From contig NZ_JAHUWN010000016.1 in NCBI RefSeq assembly GCF_019219025.1, positions 1 to 64,000 of the forward strand: DNA of 64,000 nt, read 5' to 3'. The stretch is from Bacillus sp. sid0103 (GTDB lineage Bacteria; Bacillota; Bacilli; Bacillales_B; DSM-18226). A program made the translations under genes and the position numbers. How positions within the stretch are numbered: the stretch's first letter is position 1; each line of letters begins with the position of its first letter. Below are positions 56,310 through 64,000 of the stretch, piece by piece. The notes under the pieces were generated by a model, which was not told the DNA's origin, made no database searches, and was given only the letters and a program-made list of their open reading frames with translations.

Positions 56310-56879
56310 ATGTGGATTTACGAAAAGAAATTACAATATCCTGTTCGCGTTAGTACTTGCAATCCAACATTAGCAAAATATTTAATTGAGCAATATGGTG
56401 GTGCAGATGGAGAACTTGCTGCTGCACTTCGATACTTAAATCAACGATACACAATTCCAGATAAGGTAATAGGTCTTCTAACAGATATCGGTACAGAAGA
56501 GTTCGCCCATCTCGAAATGATTGCTACAATGGTTTATAAATTAACGAAAGATGCCACGCCTGAGCAAATGAAAGCAGCTGGATTGGCGGAACATTATGCT
56601 GACCACGATAGCGCATTATACTACCATAATGCTGCAGGAGTTCCATTTACAGCTGCTTATATAACCGCAAAGGGTGACCCAATTGCAGATTTATATGAAG
56701 ATATTGCAGCAGAGGAAAAGGCACGTGCTACCTACCAGTGGTTGATTAACTTAAGTGATGATCCTGATATCAATGATAGCCTTCGCTTTTTACGTGAACG
56801 AGAAATCATCCATTCGCAACGGTTCCGTGAAGCTGTAGAAATTTTAAAAGACGAACAAGGGCAGAAGAAAATATTTTAA
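56310..56879 (+). CDS. cotJC: spore coat manganese catalase-like protein CotJC
   Basis: The 189-residue four-helix protein of the manganese catalase family has the di-metal ligands visible in GGADGELAAALRYLNQRY, DIGTEEFAHLEMIATMV, IAAEEKARATYQWL and REREIIHSQRF (Glu, Glu-His, Glu, His). It is a coat protein likely to detoxify peroxide. It is the last gene of cotJABC, about 43 bases after cotJB, and ends in a terminator shared with ypbF. Confidence 0.96.
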   Translation: MWIYEKKLQYPVRVSTCNPTLAKYLIEQYGGADGELAAALRYLNQRYTIPDKVIGLLTDIGTEEFAHLEMIATMVYKLTKDATPEQMKAAGLAEHYADHDSALYYHNAAGVPFTAAYITAKGDPIADLYEDIAAEEKARATYQWLINLSDDPDINDSLRFLREREIIHSQRFREAVEILKDEQGQKKIF

Positions 56880-56888
56880 GATAAAATT

Positions 56889-56914
56889 AAGAAGCAGATT
56901 ATGCCCTGCTTCTT
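56889..56914. terminator. terminator shared by cotJC and ypbF
   Basis: A perfect nine-base hairpin, AAGAAGCAG/CTGCTTCTT, with flanking T-rich tracts lies between convergent genes. Confidence 0.8.
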
Positions 56915-57368
56915 ATTTCTTTTCATGGTATAGATTAATGTCATATTTCGATTTCATCATTTCAAATACAATATGCCGGTTTTTCCACTCTTCCTCTTTC
57001 TTCCAGTAATCCTTACTGCGATCCACAATTTCACATCGTAATTCATGGTATTCTTTTTCTGCTTTATCTCTTTTCTCTTTCAACAAGTTCATTGTTCCAT
57101 ACATGCCCACACAAAAAACTAACAGTGTTAAATTATTGGAATCATTAACAAAAGCTGAAAACATAGCAGCAAAAGAATAGGAATAAATGCTGGCTACCGT
57201 AAGATATAAATAGACAAAAAAACACACTGCCAAAATGATGGTTGCCCAGATTGAAAGAATATGGCGTTTTTTAAACCGGTCAAACTTTTCTTTTCTTTTT
57301 CTTACATTTTCAAGTGCTTGCTTGGTTGCTTGATCCGTATTTTCAAGTAATTGGATTGGAGAATCCAT
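56913..57368 (-). CDS. ypbF: DUF2663 membrane protein YpbF
   Basis: The 151-residue protein has an N-terminal coiled, charged region (ATKQALENVRKRKEKFDRFKKRH) and two membrane helices (about 34-55, SIWATIILAVCFFVYLYL, and about 70-90, NLTLLVFCVGMYGTMNLL). A second coiled-coil charged tail follows. This is the YpbF family layout. The function is unknown. ATG 57368 has GGAGGG upstream; the open frame before it has none. Confidence 0.82.
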   Translation of the reverse strand: MDSPIQLLENTDQATKQALENVRKRKEKFDRFKKRHILSIWATIILAVCFFVYLYLTVASIYSYSFAAMFSAFVNDSNNLTLLVFCVGMYGTMNLLKEKRDKAEKEYHELRCEIVDRSKDYWKKEEEWKNRHIVFEMMKSKYDINLYHEKK

Positions 57369-57436
57369 TTTATCACCCTCCATTTCTATATATACATATG
57401 AACTTGTCCTTTCTATTATGTTTTTCTTCATAAAAA

Positions 57437-57459
57437 AACCGATCACTAATGGATCGGTT
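57437..57459 (-). terminator. ypbE terminator
   Basis: AACCGATC pairs with GATCGGTT and is followed by TTTTTTTATG on the minus strand. It overlaps the ypbE stop. Confidence 0.8.
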
Positions 57460-58171
57460 AGTTATTCAATGGTATTTTCAAAACCTGTCCTGCACTTATT
57501 TGTTTGCTCTGAAGATTATTAGCTTTCATAATGATGTCCATCCCCTTTGGAGAGTGATAGTACCTCATTGCTATTCTATAAAGATTTTCCTTTGGTTTAA
57601 CGGTATGAGTAACAGTAGAATCTATTGGTGATGTTGTAGTTTCTGCTGTTACTTTCTCTTTTTCTGGTTCACTATTATTATCTGATACTGGGGTATCTGG
57701 TTTGTTTTCATTTGTATTGTCGGTTTCAACAGAGTTATCGGTTGACGTTTCAGCTACCTCTACCTGATCATTAGATTCTTTACTAGTTTCTTCTGATTGG
57801 TTATCTTCAGTTATCGTTTCCTTTGATTGATCGGAATCTACAGCTTTTGATCCTTCATCCTCATTTGTATTTTCCAAATTAATGGTTTCATATCCAACTG
57901 AATCCTCAGCAGGTTTCTCAACTCCATTAATTTTTTTAGCCCCATCACGGTAAGAGATCACACTAAAAATAATGATTGGCAAGAGGATAAAAAACAAAAC
58001 TAATAAACGAATAACAGGATATTTTAACTTCCACTTTGTTTTTTTCTTCTTTTGACGATGTATCTGTTCACGGGGCGGCAAACCGTCTTTGGCATCCACT
58101 TTTTCATTAATTTTTTCTATCCGCTGTTTTAATCGTTCCGCCTGGTCTCTGTATGGTTCTTCATTGTTCAT
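57458..58171 (-). CDS. ypbE: membrane protein with LysM domain, YpbE
   Basis: The 237-residue protein has a cytoplasmic basic N-terminus (KKKKTKWKLK), one membrane helix at about 52-72 (VIRLLVLFFILLPIIIFSVIS), and a long low-complexity, acidic Ser/Thr/Asn/Glu region (about 90-180). A C-terminal LysM domain (HTVKPKENLYRIAMRYYHSPKGMDIIMKANNL) probably binds peptidoglycan. It is anchored with its C-terminus at the wall. It overlaps ypbD by 11 bases. Confidence 0.88.
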   Translation of the reverse strand: MNNEEPYRDQAERLKQRIEKINEKVDAKDGLPPREQIHRQKKKKTKWKLKYPVIRLLVLFFILLPIIIFSVISYRDGAKKINGVEKPAEDSVGYETINLENTNEDEGSKAVDSDQSKETITEDNQSEETSKESNDQVEVAETSTDNSVETDNTNENKPDTPVSDNNSEPEKEKVTAETTTSPIDSTVTHTVKPKENLYRIAMRYYHSPKGMDIIMKANNLQSKQISAGQVLKIPLNN

Positions 58172-58772
58172 GGCTCTCTCCTCCCTTGTCGTCTACTCTG
58201 GTAGGACTTTTAAATTTTATATACACACCTAATAAAAAATCAATCACAAAATGCATAACAATGGTAACAGCTAAATTATTGGTCCATTCATAAATTAATC
58301 CAATAAAAAAGCTTAGTACAACTATATTTGTAAATAAAAACCAATTAAAAAGATATCGATAATGAATAATAGCAAAAATAATACTCGCAAATACTAATCC
58401 TACTTTTGTTTGAATAATCCCTCTGAACAATAATTCCTCACTAAACGCAACAAATAGTGCAATGATGAGAATGTGAAAAATATTTCTATTCTTAAAGATT
58501 CTTTCATTCAAGCCGCCATCATCATAATAGGACGATGGCAGCCATTTCATTAAGGATATATCAAGTATCACAACTGTTAACCCTGCAAGAATTCCGATAG
58601 AAAAAATGTGAGGATCATCCAAAATTATATTCTCAAAATAGGAGAAATGGTCAAAAAATATAAATCCTAATAATAATGAGATGAAACAGAGAATGACTTG
58701 TGTCATATACAGATGAAAAAGTAAATCTTTATCCGTTAATCCATTAATTAATTCAAAATACTTCTTTTTCAT
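58161..58772 (-). CDS. ypbD: CPBP-family intramembrane metalloprotease YpbD
   Basis: The 203-residue protein has about six hydrophobic segments and the Abi/CPBP (Rce1-like) motifs: [11 protein letters not shown] (EExxxR), [11 protein letters not shown] (first His) and [11 protein letters not shown] (second His). Substrate unknown. The start overlaps the recS stop by four bases, and it overlaps ypbE, so ypbB-recS-ypbD-ypbE is one coupled operon. Confidence 0.9.
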   Translation of the reverse strand: MKKKYFELINGLTDKDLLFHLYMTQVILCFISLLLGFIFFDHFSYFENIILDDPHIFSIGILAGLTVVILDISLMKWLPSSYYDDGGLNERIFKNRNIFHILIIALFVAFSEELLFRGIIQTKVGLVFASIIFAIIHYRYLFNWFLFTNIVVLSFFIGLIYEWTNNLAVTIVMHFVIDFLLGVYIKFKSPTRVDDKGGESHEQ

Positions 58773-60283
58773 TCCCTCAACTCACTATTAATTAGAATAT
58801 TTCCCAAATAGTCCTTCCAGTTTTGTTCAGTTTTTCTGACAGAAGGAGAATTAGCGGCATGTTTTGTTTCATAATCGCTTATTTGAAGTCCACAAATGTC
58901 ACAGCATTGGTGAACCTTGTGCAACAATGTTTCATCAAAATACTGTAATATATATTCGCGTCTGCAGAAATTTGATTCAACCCATTTTTTCATGCAATAA
59001 ATATTATTTTTTTTAATTGATAATCGTTCATGAACAAAATCCTTAATGAGCTTTTGTAATCGTTCAAGATTTACTCTTTCCAGCGGTGTGTTTATGATAA
59101 TGTCTTCAACAATTCTCCATTGAATTTCTGAAAAACCACCCAGATCCATTAGTTCCACCCCTAGGGTAATCTTTCCATCCTTGTGAATCTGTTCATCGTA
59201 TATCCTTTTAAACAACCAGTTTATTTGCTGCTCTGTCGGCAGTTCACCTTCAGCCAACTGGAGAGGGAGTTGTTCATCCCCTGGTGCATATAAAAGGATG
59301 GCAAGACTTTGTTCGCCATCACGACCTGCCCTTCCAATTTCCTGAAGATAAGATTCTATTTGCATCGGCATGTGAAAGTGAATAATAAACCGGATATTTT
59401 CTTTATTTATTCCCATGCCAAATGCACTGGTTGCACATATAACATCTAGTTGCCCATAAATAAACTGTTGTTGAATCAGAATTCTTGTGTTTTGGTCGAA
59501 TCCGCCATGATAGGCCATTGCCCGGCAAATTCCTTTTTCTGTTAATAATAATGCCATTTGTTCGGCAACTTTTTTACTTGAAAAATATATGATTCCAGGC
59601 TTTTTCAATTTCGAAACAAGCTCAAGGACAACGTCTTGCTTATCACGGAAGTCATGTAACTCTTTGACATAAAAGCCGATATTTGGCCGGTCAATCGTTG
59701 AATCAATTTTTACGATATCCTCCAGGTCAAGTGAATCAATGATGTCCTCCCGCACTTTTTTGGTAGCAGTTGCAGTCAATGCAAGAGTGAGCGGATTACC
59801 AAACTTTTTTCTTATTTCGCCTAGTTTTGAATAATCCGGTCGAAAATCGAAGCCCCATTGAGAAATACAGTGGGCTTCATCTACTACAAACAATGCGATG
59901 GTAAGTTCTTGAAGTTTTCGCAGGATATAGGGAACCATTAACATTTCAGGAGATATAAAAATATATTTATACTGGTTAAGATGATGAAGAGCATTCTGTC
60001 TTTCATCTGCGGATAGGAATGAGTTTAAAGCGATTACTCTCTTTTCTCCAAATCTTTTAAATTGGTCTACTTGATCCTGCATCAGTGAAAGAAGTGGGGA
60101 AATTATAATAATTTGCCCTTGTAACATTAGCCCTGGAAGTTGATAACATAATGATTTTCCCGTTCCTGTTGGGAGCATTGCTAATGTATGTTGACCAGAT
60201 AGTATTGAGGCGATTACCTCTTTTTGTCCTGTCTTAAAAGTTGTATATCCAAAATGATCTTTCAGTACTTTTTCTAATTCCAT
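58769..60283 (-). CDS. recS: RecQ-family DNA helicase RecS
   Basis: Superfamily 2 DNA helicase of 504 residues. It has the motifs [25 protein letters not shown] (Walker A), [39 protein letters not shown] and [10 protein letters not shown] in order. A short zinc-type region follows (C-rich ... [10 protein letters not shown]). It lacks the full HRDC tail of RecQ, which fits the shorter RecS paralogue of Bacillus, involved in DNA repair. It is coupled to ypbB upstream. Confidence 0.94.
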   Translation of the reverse strand: MELEKVLKDHFGYTTFKTGQKEVIASILSGQHTLAMLPTGTGKSLCYQLPGLMLQGQIIIISPLLSLMQDQVDQFKRFGEKRVIALNSFLSADERQNALHHLNQYKYIFISPEMLMVPYILRKLQELTIALFVVDEAHCISQWGFDFRPDYSKLGEIRKKFGNPLTLALTATATKKVREDIIDSLDLEDIVKIDSTIDRPNIGFYVKELHDFRDKQDVVLELVSKLKKPGIIYFSSKKVAEQMALLLTEKGICRAMAYHGGFDQNTRILIQQQFIYGQLDVICATSAFGMGINKENIRFIIHFHMPMQIESYLQEIGRAGRDGEQSLAILLYAPGDEQLPLQLAEGELPTEQQINWLFKRIYDEQIHKDGKITLGVELMDLGGFSEIQWRIVEDIIINTPLERVNLERLQKLIKDFVHERLSIKKNNIYCMKKWVESNFCRREYILQYFDETLLHKVHQCCDICGLQISDYETKHAANSPSVRKTEQNWKDYLGNILINSELRE

Positions 60284-61320
60284 TATCTATCACCATATTT
60301 CGCCAGTACCAGCCTAATTTGAAAATAGGTTGCCGTTCCTATTTTTTCTCTAATTAACTTCAACTGTTTGGTTGCTGTTTGCCGTGAAATTTCCAATATC
60401 TTATTTTGTAACTCTCTATCTACGTAAGGTTCAATGGAAAAACCCTCTATATTTAAGGCTAATTCAACAAGATGATCTTCGATTGTACTCAATTTTAAAT
60501 GCCTAATATTTGCAATCATATCAAGTGTATATCCTTGATTTAATAATCTCTGTGTTTTCCTAGATGTTAGAGTCAATTCATCATCTTGCATTAAATCGTT
60601 TATGAGAAATGGCAAGATTTTTAACTGATTACCCTCATCCTTGATTTTTTGAATTAAATAATGAAGTGTATTTGTAAACCCAATTTGATAATCATGGTAA
60701 TCTAAATTTAACTGTTTTGCGACTTGAAGAGGGGTCAATCCAATTTGTTGAAAACCTGTTAACCGAAATACTACAAGTGAGGGGTCAACTTCTTTTCCCA
60801 CATCAAAACAATTATTCAGTTCAAAATAAACAGTGTTGCCCATTTCCAGCCTTGGCAGGGCGATCTCTTTTAGGGTAGATTTTAACCAATTATGAACTTC
60901 TTTGTTTTTTTGGATAGGAATATACCGTGTCTCTCCAAACATTAAATTTGATACAACTTGAACTAATAAGGACAATCTTTCCCAAAATAAGGATGTGATT
61001 TGATGAAAGTTCCAGCCATTAATATATCGGGGGAGTGGACCTTTTTCGAGTAGTTCTTTTCCAAGGGGAGTTATGTTAAAGCGTTGTTCACCGATATTAT
61101 TTATCAACCTTTTGCCAGCCATCGAATGGATTATTGATTCGAACGATTCCCTTGATAATTGTTCGTATATTCCAAAATAATGTTTCAATGAAAATAAGTG
61201 GGCATCTTGGATGGTTTGCGATGACTTTTTACCATTCAGAAGGTGATATAGTGAATAAATGGTCCGTTCCTTGTTTATTTGTTTAATACTATAAAGAATG
61301 ATGGATTCAATCTGCAGCAT
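60283..61320 (-). CDS. ypbB: YpbB family protein (helix-turn-helix C-terminus)
   Basis: The 345-residue soluble protein starts [16 protein letters not shown]. Its C-terminal part (about 255-345; [41 protein letters not shown]) is a winged-helix or HTH_40-type domain like the one that follows RecQ helicases. It probably assists RecS, encoded immediately downstream with a one-base overlap. The role is inferred. ATG 61320 is chosen because GGAGG lies seven bases upstream. Confidence 0.88.
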   Translation of the reverse strand: MLQIESIILYSIKQINKERTIYSLYHLLNGKKSSQTIQDAHLFSLKHYFGIYEQLSRESFESIIHSMAGKRLINNIGEQRFNITPLGKELLEKGPLPRYINGWNFHQITSLFWERLSLLVQVVSNLMFGETRYIPIQKNKEVHNWLKSTLKEIALPRLEMGNTVYFELNNCFDVGKEVDPSLVVFRLTGFQQIGLTPLQVAKQLNLDYHDYQIGFTNTLHYLIQKIKDEGNQLKILPFLINDLMQDDELTLTSRKTQRLLNQGYTLDMIANIRHLKLSTIEDHLVELALNIEGFSIEPYVDRELQNKILEISRQTATKQLKLIREKIGTATYFQIRLVLAKYGDR

Positions 61321-61541
61321 ACGAACCTCCCACCACTTATTTCGCACATATTCGACAAAATAGCCATTTTTCCTCTTTATTCTACCATGAAACAAAGGAA
61401 CTTGTTGCCCAAAAATGTGGAAGATTTAGAAAATCAACTATATTACTAAAGGAATATGGGCATTTTTCTATTGAAAAGTTGTCGATACAGTTTTACAATA
61501 GATATGAGTTATCCGTTTTCAGATTGATAATGGAAATGTGA

Positions 61542-61826
<285 letters not shown>

Positions 61827-61855
61827 TATTTTGTTCACTAAACTTTAAGCTACTG

Positions 61856-61879
61856 CCCCTCACCTACTTAGATGAGGGG
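61856..61879 (+). terminator. fer terminator
   Basis: CCCCTCA pairs with TGAGGGG and is followed by ATTTTTTATTTTT on the plus strand. Confidence 0.85.
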
Positions 61880-61956
61880 ATTTTTTATTTTTGGGGCTTT
61901 GTTAATCGGCAGTTGTGATATTTGCTAAATTCACTTTTGACAGAATACAAATAAAA

Positions 61957-61983
61957 GAGCAGGAAGGACAGACCTTCCTGCTC
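61957..61983 (-). terminator. ribU terminator
   Basis: A perfect 11-base hairpin, GAGCAGGAAGG/CCTTCCTGCTC, is followed by TTTTATTTG on the minus strand. Confidence 0.85.
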
Positions 61984-61992
61984 TCGTACTTT

Positions 61993-62577
61993 TTAGGCGC
62001 TTTTAATGGTTGTAAATTTATTAATCCAGGCCTGCATCCGAATGAATAGAAGCATAAAGATAACGGACATCATGACCCCTTTTAAAATGTTAAAAGGTAA
62101 GATGGCTGGCACTACCAAATTCCGCATATCTGGAAAGCCCATAAGAACGGTATAAGCAGGTAAAATAAAGAAGTAATTTAAAATACCCATCATAACCGCC
62201 ATGATTGCCGTTCCGGTAATTAAAGCTAGTGTCATACCTTTTCTAGTTTTTAGTCTATTATATACAAAATATGTTGGCAGGATAAACACAATTCCAGCAA
62301 CGAAATTGGCTATATGGCCCACAGGAATTCCTGTTTGGCTTCCTGTCGCAATATAATTAAGGACGTTTTTAAAAAACTCAACTAATATTCCTGCAATCGG
62401 TCCAAAAATCAACGTGGCAATTAATGCTGGGATGTCGCTGAAATCGACAAACAAGAAATTTGGGAATAGCGGCAATGGGAAGTTTAATAGCATTAACAGA
62501 TAGGCAATACTACTCAGCATTCCAATTGACACATAAGCCTTTACATTCATTTTACTCTTTTTCTTCATCTTCTTCAT
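61993..62577 (-). CDS. ribU: riboflavin ECF transporter S component
   Basis: Substrate-binding membrane subunit that pairs with the shared ECF energy module to import riboflavin. The 194-residue protein has a basic start (MKKMKKKSKMN) and about six membrane helices. Family stretches are FPLPLFPNFLFVDFSDIPALI (riboflavin-binding region), GSQTGIPVGHIANFVAGIVF and the late PFNILKGVMMSVIF. ATG 62577 is chosen, with GGAG eight bases upstream. An FMN riboswitch precedes it, which confirms the substrate. B. subtilis calls it ypaA. Confidence 0.96.
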   Translation of the reverse strand: MKKMKKKSKMNVKAYVSIGMLSSIAYLLMLLNFPLPLFPNFLFVDFSDIPALIATLIFGPIAGILVEFFKNVLNYIATGSQTGIPVGHIANFVAGIVFILPTYFVYNRLKTRKGMTLALITGTAIMAVMMGILNYFFILPAYTVLMGFPDMRNLVVPAILPFNILKGVMMSVIFMLLFIRMQAWINKFTTIKSA

Positions 62578-62652
62578 CTTCCTCTCTCCTTTTTTGATCC
62601 ATCGCGTTAAGGAAGAGAGGTTCAGCAAACAGCCGCAACCTATGTAAATAAA

Positions 62653-62684
62653 AACTCCCTCAACAATGTTTGCTTGAGGGAGTT
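62653..62684 (-). terminator. terminator of the FMN riboswitch
   Basis: AACTCCCTCAA pairs with TTGAGGGAGTT and is followed by TTTTATTTAC on the minus strand, before the ribU start. It is the likely OFF-state terminator. Confidence 0.85.
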
Positions 62685-62744
62685 AACAAAGGCACGCTTA
62701 ATAAACGTTCATTACAATTGTAATTTTTGAACGTCTGCAGAACC

Positions 62745-62875
62745 TCCATCTTCTCCCATCCAGACTATACTGTCGGCTTTGGAATCGCACCAAATCCTGC
62801 CAAATACGGCTCGCGGGCTTATGAGTTTTACTCAAATACCGCCGATCGGGAATTTCACCCTGCCCCGAAGATAGA
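62745..62875 (-). ncRNA. FMN riboswitch (RFN element)
   Basis: The minus strand has the conserved RFN blocks: the opening TATCTTCGGGGCAGGGTGA, AATTCCCGATCGGCGGTA, AAGCCCGCGAGC, GGCAGGATTTGGTGCGATTCC, and the closing GCCGACAGTATAGTCTGGATG with GGGAGAAGA. ATCTTC and GAAGAT form the closing stem. Binding of FMN would favour the terminator at 62653-62684 and shut off ribU. The gap of about 440 bases between ribU and the M23 peptidase holds this, the promoter, and the peptidase's terminator. Confidence 0.95.
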
Positions 62876-62897
62876 TCGATATTTAATTACAAATTTA

Positions 62898-62926
62898 ATT
62901 ATACTTTAGAACCGATTTTTTGTTAA
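62898..62926 (-). promoter_or_regulatory. SigA-type promoter of ribU
   Basis: On the minus strand TTAACA (62926-62921), a 17-base spacer and TATAAT (62903-62898) sit just before the FMN riboswitch. Confidence 0.7.
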
Positions 62927-62972
62927 GTAAAAGGTTCTCACTTTAACGAGTTTGTAACTTTTATAGCCATGT

Positions 62973-63016
62973 CAACAACAAAACCCACTGACAATAGTCA
63001 ACGGGTTTTGTTGTTG
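62973..63016 (-). terminator. terminator after the M23 peptidase
   Basis: CAACAACAAAACCC pairs with GGGTTTTGTTGTTG around a 16-base loop. The T-rich arm on the minus strand acts as the tail. Confidence 0.7.
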
Positions 63017-63020
63017 TACA

Positions 63021-63755
63021 TTAATTTACATTTAGAATTTGCTTAGGTTTAATCAAATCCGAGGAAAGATGATTAAGCTCTTTAATACGTTTAACTGAGA
63101 TGTTTCTTTTCATCGAAATCGAATATAAGGTATCGCCTTGTTTAACGATATATGGCTTTAGCTTATCTTCATTTTGGATTTTAATATGTGAACTTGCCTC
63201 TAATACATCATCATAACTGGCAGCGATACCTCCTCTTACCGTCTCCCCTGTATCGGCTCTTCCTAGGATCTTTTCTGGATCCAAGGCAAACTTCTTATCA
63301 TATCTCCACTCTTCTTGATGGGTTTCAAAATGAAGATGGGTTCCAGTAGCTTGTCCAGTTTTCCCCATTTTCCCTATTTCTGTGCCTTGCTTAACTTTTT
63401 GACCTTCAAATACATTTCGCTTGTTTAAGTGTGCATAGACAGTAACAAAATGACTTGGATGTTTAATAAACACTACATTTCCATATGTATTAGAATAATA
63501 GGATTTTACCACCTGTCCGTCAGCTACCGCAAGGACAGGTGTATTCAATTTTCCGGCGATATCAATCCCCTTATGTTTGCCCATCCTTGTTCCATATGTA
63601 TCAGAAATAATCCCATCTGCAGGCCATATCCACCCATCTTTTACCTCATTTTCAACCTTCATGCTTGCTTCCGAATGTCTTCCTCCTAAAAATAACAAAC
63701 TGACACATAGCGCCATAATTAGGGCAATAATAACCCTCTTTATGTAGTCTCGCAT
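63021..63755 (-). CDS. M23 metallopeptidase with LysM domain
   Basis: The 244-residue wall-associated protein has an N-terminal signal or anchor (IKRVIIALIMALCVSLLFLG). A LytM/M23 domain at about 45-165 follows, with zinc-binding residues visible in GKHKGIDIAG (HxxxD), VTVYAH and GTHLHFE (HxH). The C-terminal LysM domain is at about 200-243 (YIVKQGDTLYSISMKRNISVKRIKELN). It likely cleaves or remodels peptidoglycan. AGGAGG is 13 bases before ATG 63755, which is long. It could have a sporulation role, but nothing here proves that. Confidence 0.85.
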   Translation of the reverse strand: MRDYIKRVIIALIMALCVSLLFLGGRHSEASMKVENEVKDGWIWPADGIISDTYGTRMGKHKGIDIAGKLNTPVLAVADGQVVKSYYSNTYGNVVFIKHPSHFVTVYAHLNKRNVFEGQKVKQGTEIGKMGKTGQATGTHLHFETHQEEWRYDKKFALDPEKILGRADTGETVRGGIAASYDDVLEASSHIKIQNEDKLKPYIVKQGDTLYSISMKRNISVKRIKELNHLSSDLIKPKQILNVN

Positions 63756-63893
63756 TTTCTTTTGTCAACCTCCTTAGTTCTTTTCCTCCTCCACACAATA
63801 TGTTATTTCGTTCACATTTAGAACATATTCCTTATTGGAGAAGTGAATAGGCATACTTGTTATAATTTGGAGACAACAGTTATTTTATACATT

Positions 63894-63969
63894 GGCTGTA
63901 ATATTTGTATGTTGATTTCCGTTCCAATCAACATTGCTATATTATCAACAATAACCTTTAACACAGTCC
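63894..63969. repeat. dispersed intergenic repeat, reduced copy C
   Basis: This 76-base element starts GGCTGTAATATTTG and ends CCTTTAACACAGTCC, with an inner GTTGATTTCCGTTCCAATCAAC palindrome from 63911. It has the outer and inner ends of the family at 35485 and 52916 but lacks the GC-rich centre. It looks like an internal-deletion derivative. No gene is visible from 63756 to the window end. Confidence 0.6.
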
Positions 63970-63984
63970 CTACATAAAAAAAAT

Positions 63985-64000
63985 CAACCATCATTGGTTG
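63985..64000 (-). terminator. probable terminator of a leftward gene beyond the window
   Basis: CAACCA pairs with TGGTTG, and TTTTTTTATG follows on the minus strand. The hairpin may continue past the window end. Confidence 0.5.

Noticed and set aside
63790..63830. GTTC...GAAC dyad upstream of the M23 peptidase (possible LexA box)
   Set aside because: The spacing and flanking bases do not fit the CGAACN4GTTCG pattern of Bacillus LexA.

Overview
The window is a low-GC Firmicute chromosome segment from an endospore-forming member of the Bacillaceae (a Bacillus, Neobacillus or similar; I cannot name the species). The reasons are conserved gene order with the Bacillus subtilis nth-dnaD to recS-fer region, sporulation and germination genes (spoIVA, ypjB, sleB, ypeB, cotJABC), bacillithiol genes (bshA, bshB1, ypdA), menaquinone and heptaprenyl genes, and strong AGGAGG-type ribosome sites with frequent GTG and TTG starts. 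Almost everything is read leftward (minus strand). The rightward exceptions are ypjC, ypzI, the cotJABC operon and fer. I see no phage, transposase, CRISPR array, rRNA or tRNA.

Layout from left to right: a possible leftward gene start at the extreme edge; DNA repair and replication genes (ypoC, nth, dnaD) and aspB; ypmB, ypmA, a degenerate ComEC-like beta-lactamase-fold protein and dinG; the pantothenate operon panBCD behind a structured leader RNA; the ypjD-dapB-mgsA-bshB1-bshA-cca-birA operon; ypjC, ypjB and ypjA; the menaquinol:cytochrome c reductase qcrABC; ypiF, ypiB and ypiA; a degenerate amidohydrolase-like protein; the aromatic operon aroC-aroB-aroH-hisC-tyrA-aroA; ndk; the heptaprenyl diphosphate and menaquinone genes hepS-menG-hepT; folE-mtrB; hbs; spoIVA; yphF, yphE, gpsA, der and yphA; ypzI; fni; rpsA-like, plsC-like, cmk and ypfB; sleB-ypeB; prsW; ypdA-ansA; gudB; mecB; ypbG; an unknown membrane protein; an AcuB-like CBS protein; cotJABC; ypbF; ypbB-recS-ypbD-ypbE; fer; riboswitch-controlled ribU; and a LysM/M23 peptidase.

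The genes connect at several points. AspB, DapB and the aro set serve amino-acid synthesis. HepS/HepT and MenG build the menaquinone that QcrABC oxidises. BshA and BshB1 make bacillithiol and YpdA recycles it. Spore genes are scattered through the segment, with forespore- or mother-cell-type promoters in front of ypzI, spoIVA and cotJ.

Relative to the B. subtilis order as I remember it, asnS, the whole trpEDCFBA block, cheR and ypfA are missing at their usual positions, while cotJABC, a CBS protein, a plsC homologue and two pseudoenzyme-like genes are present. The most interesting signals are (1) a dispersed intergenic repeat family with ends GGCTGTGTTAA/TTAACACAGCC in three copies of different completeness, (2) two proteins that keep an enzyme fold but have lost the metal ligands, (3) an intact TRAP regulator with no trp operon in its expected place, and (4) a tandem two-hairpin leader upstream of panB.
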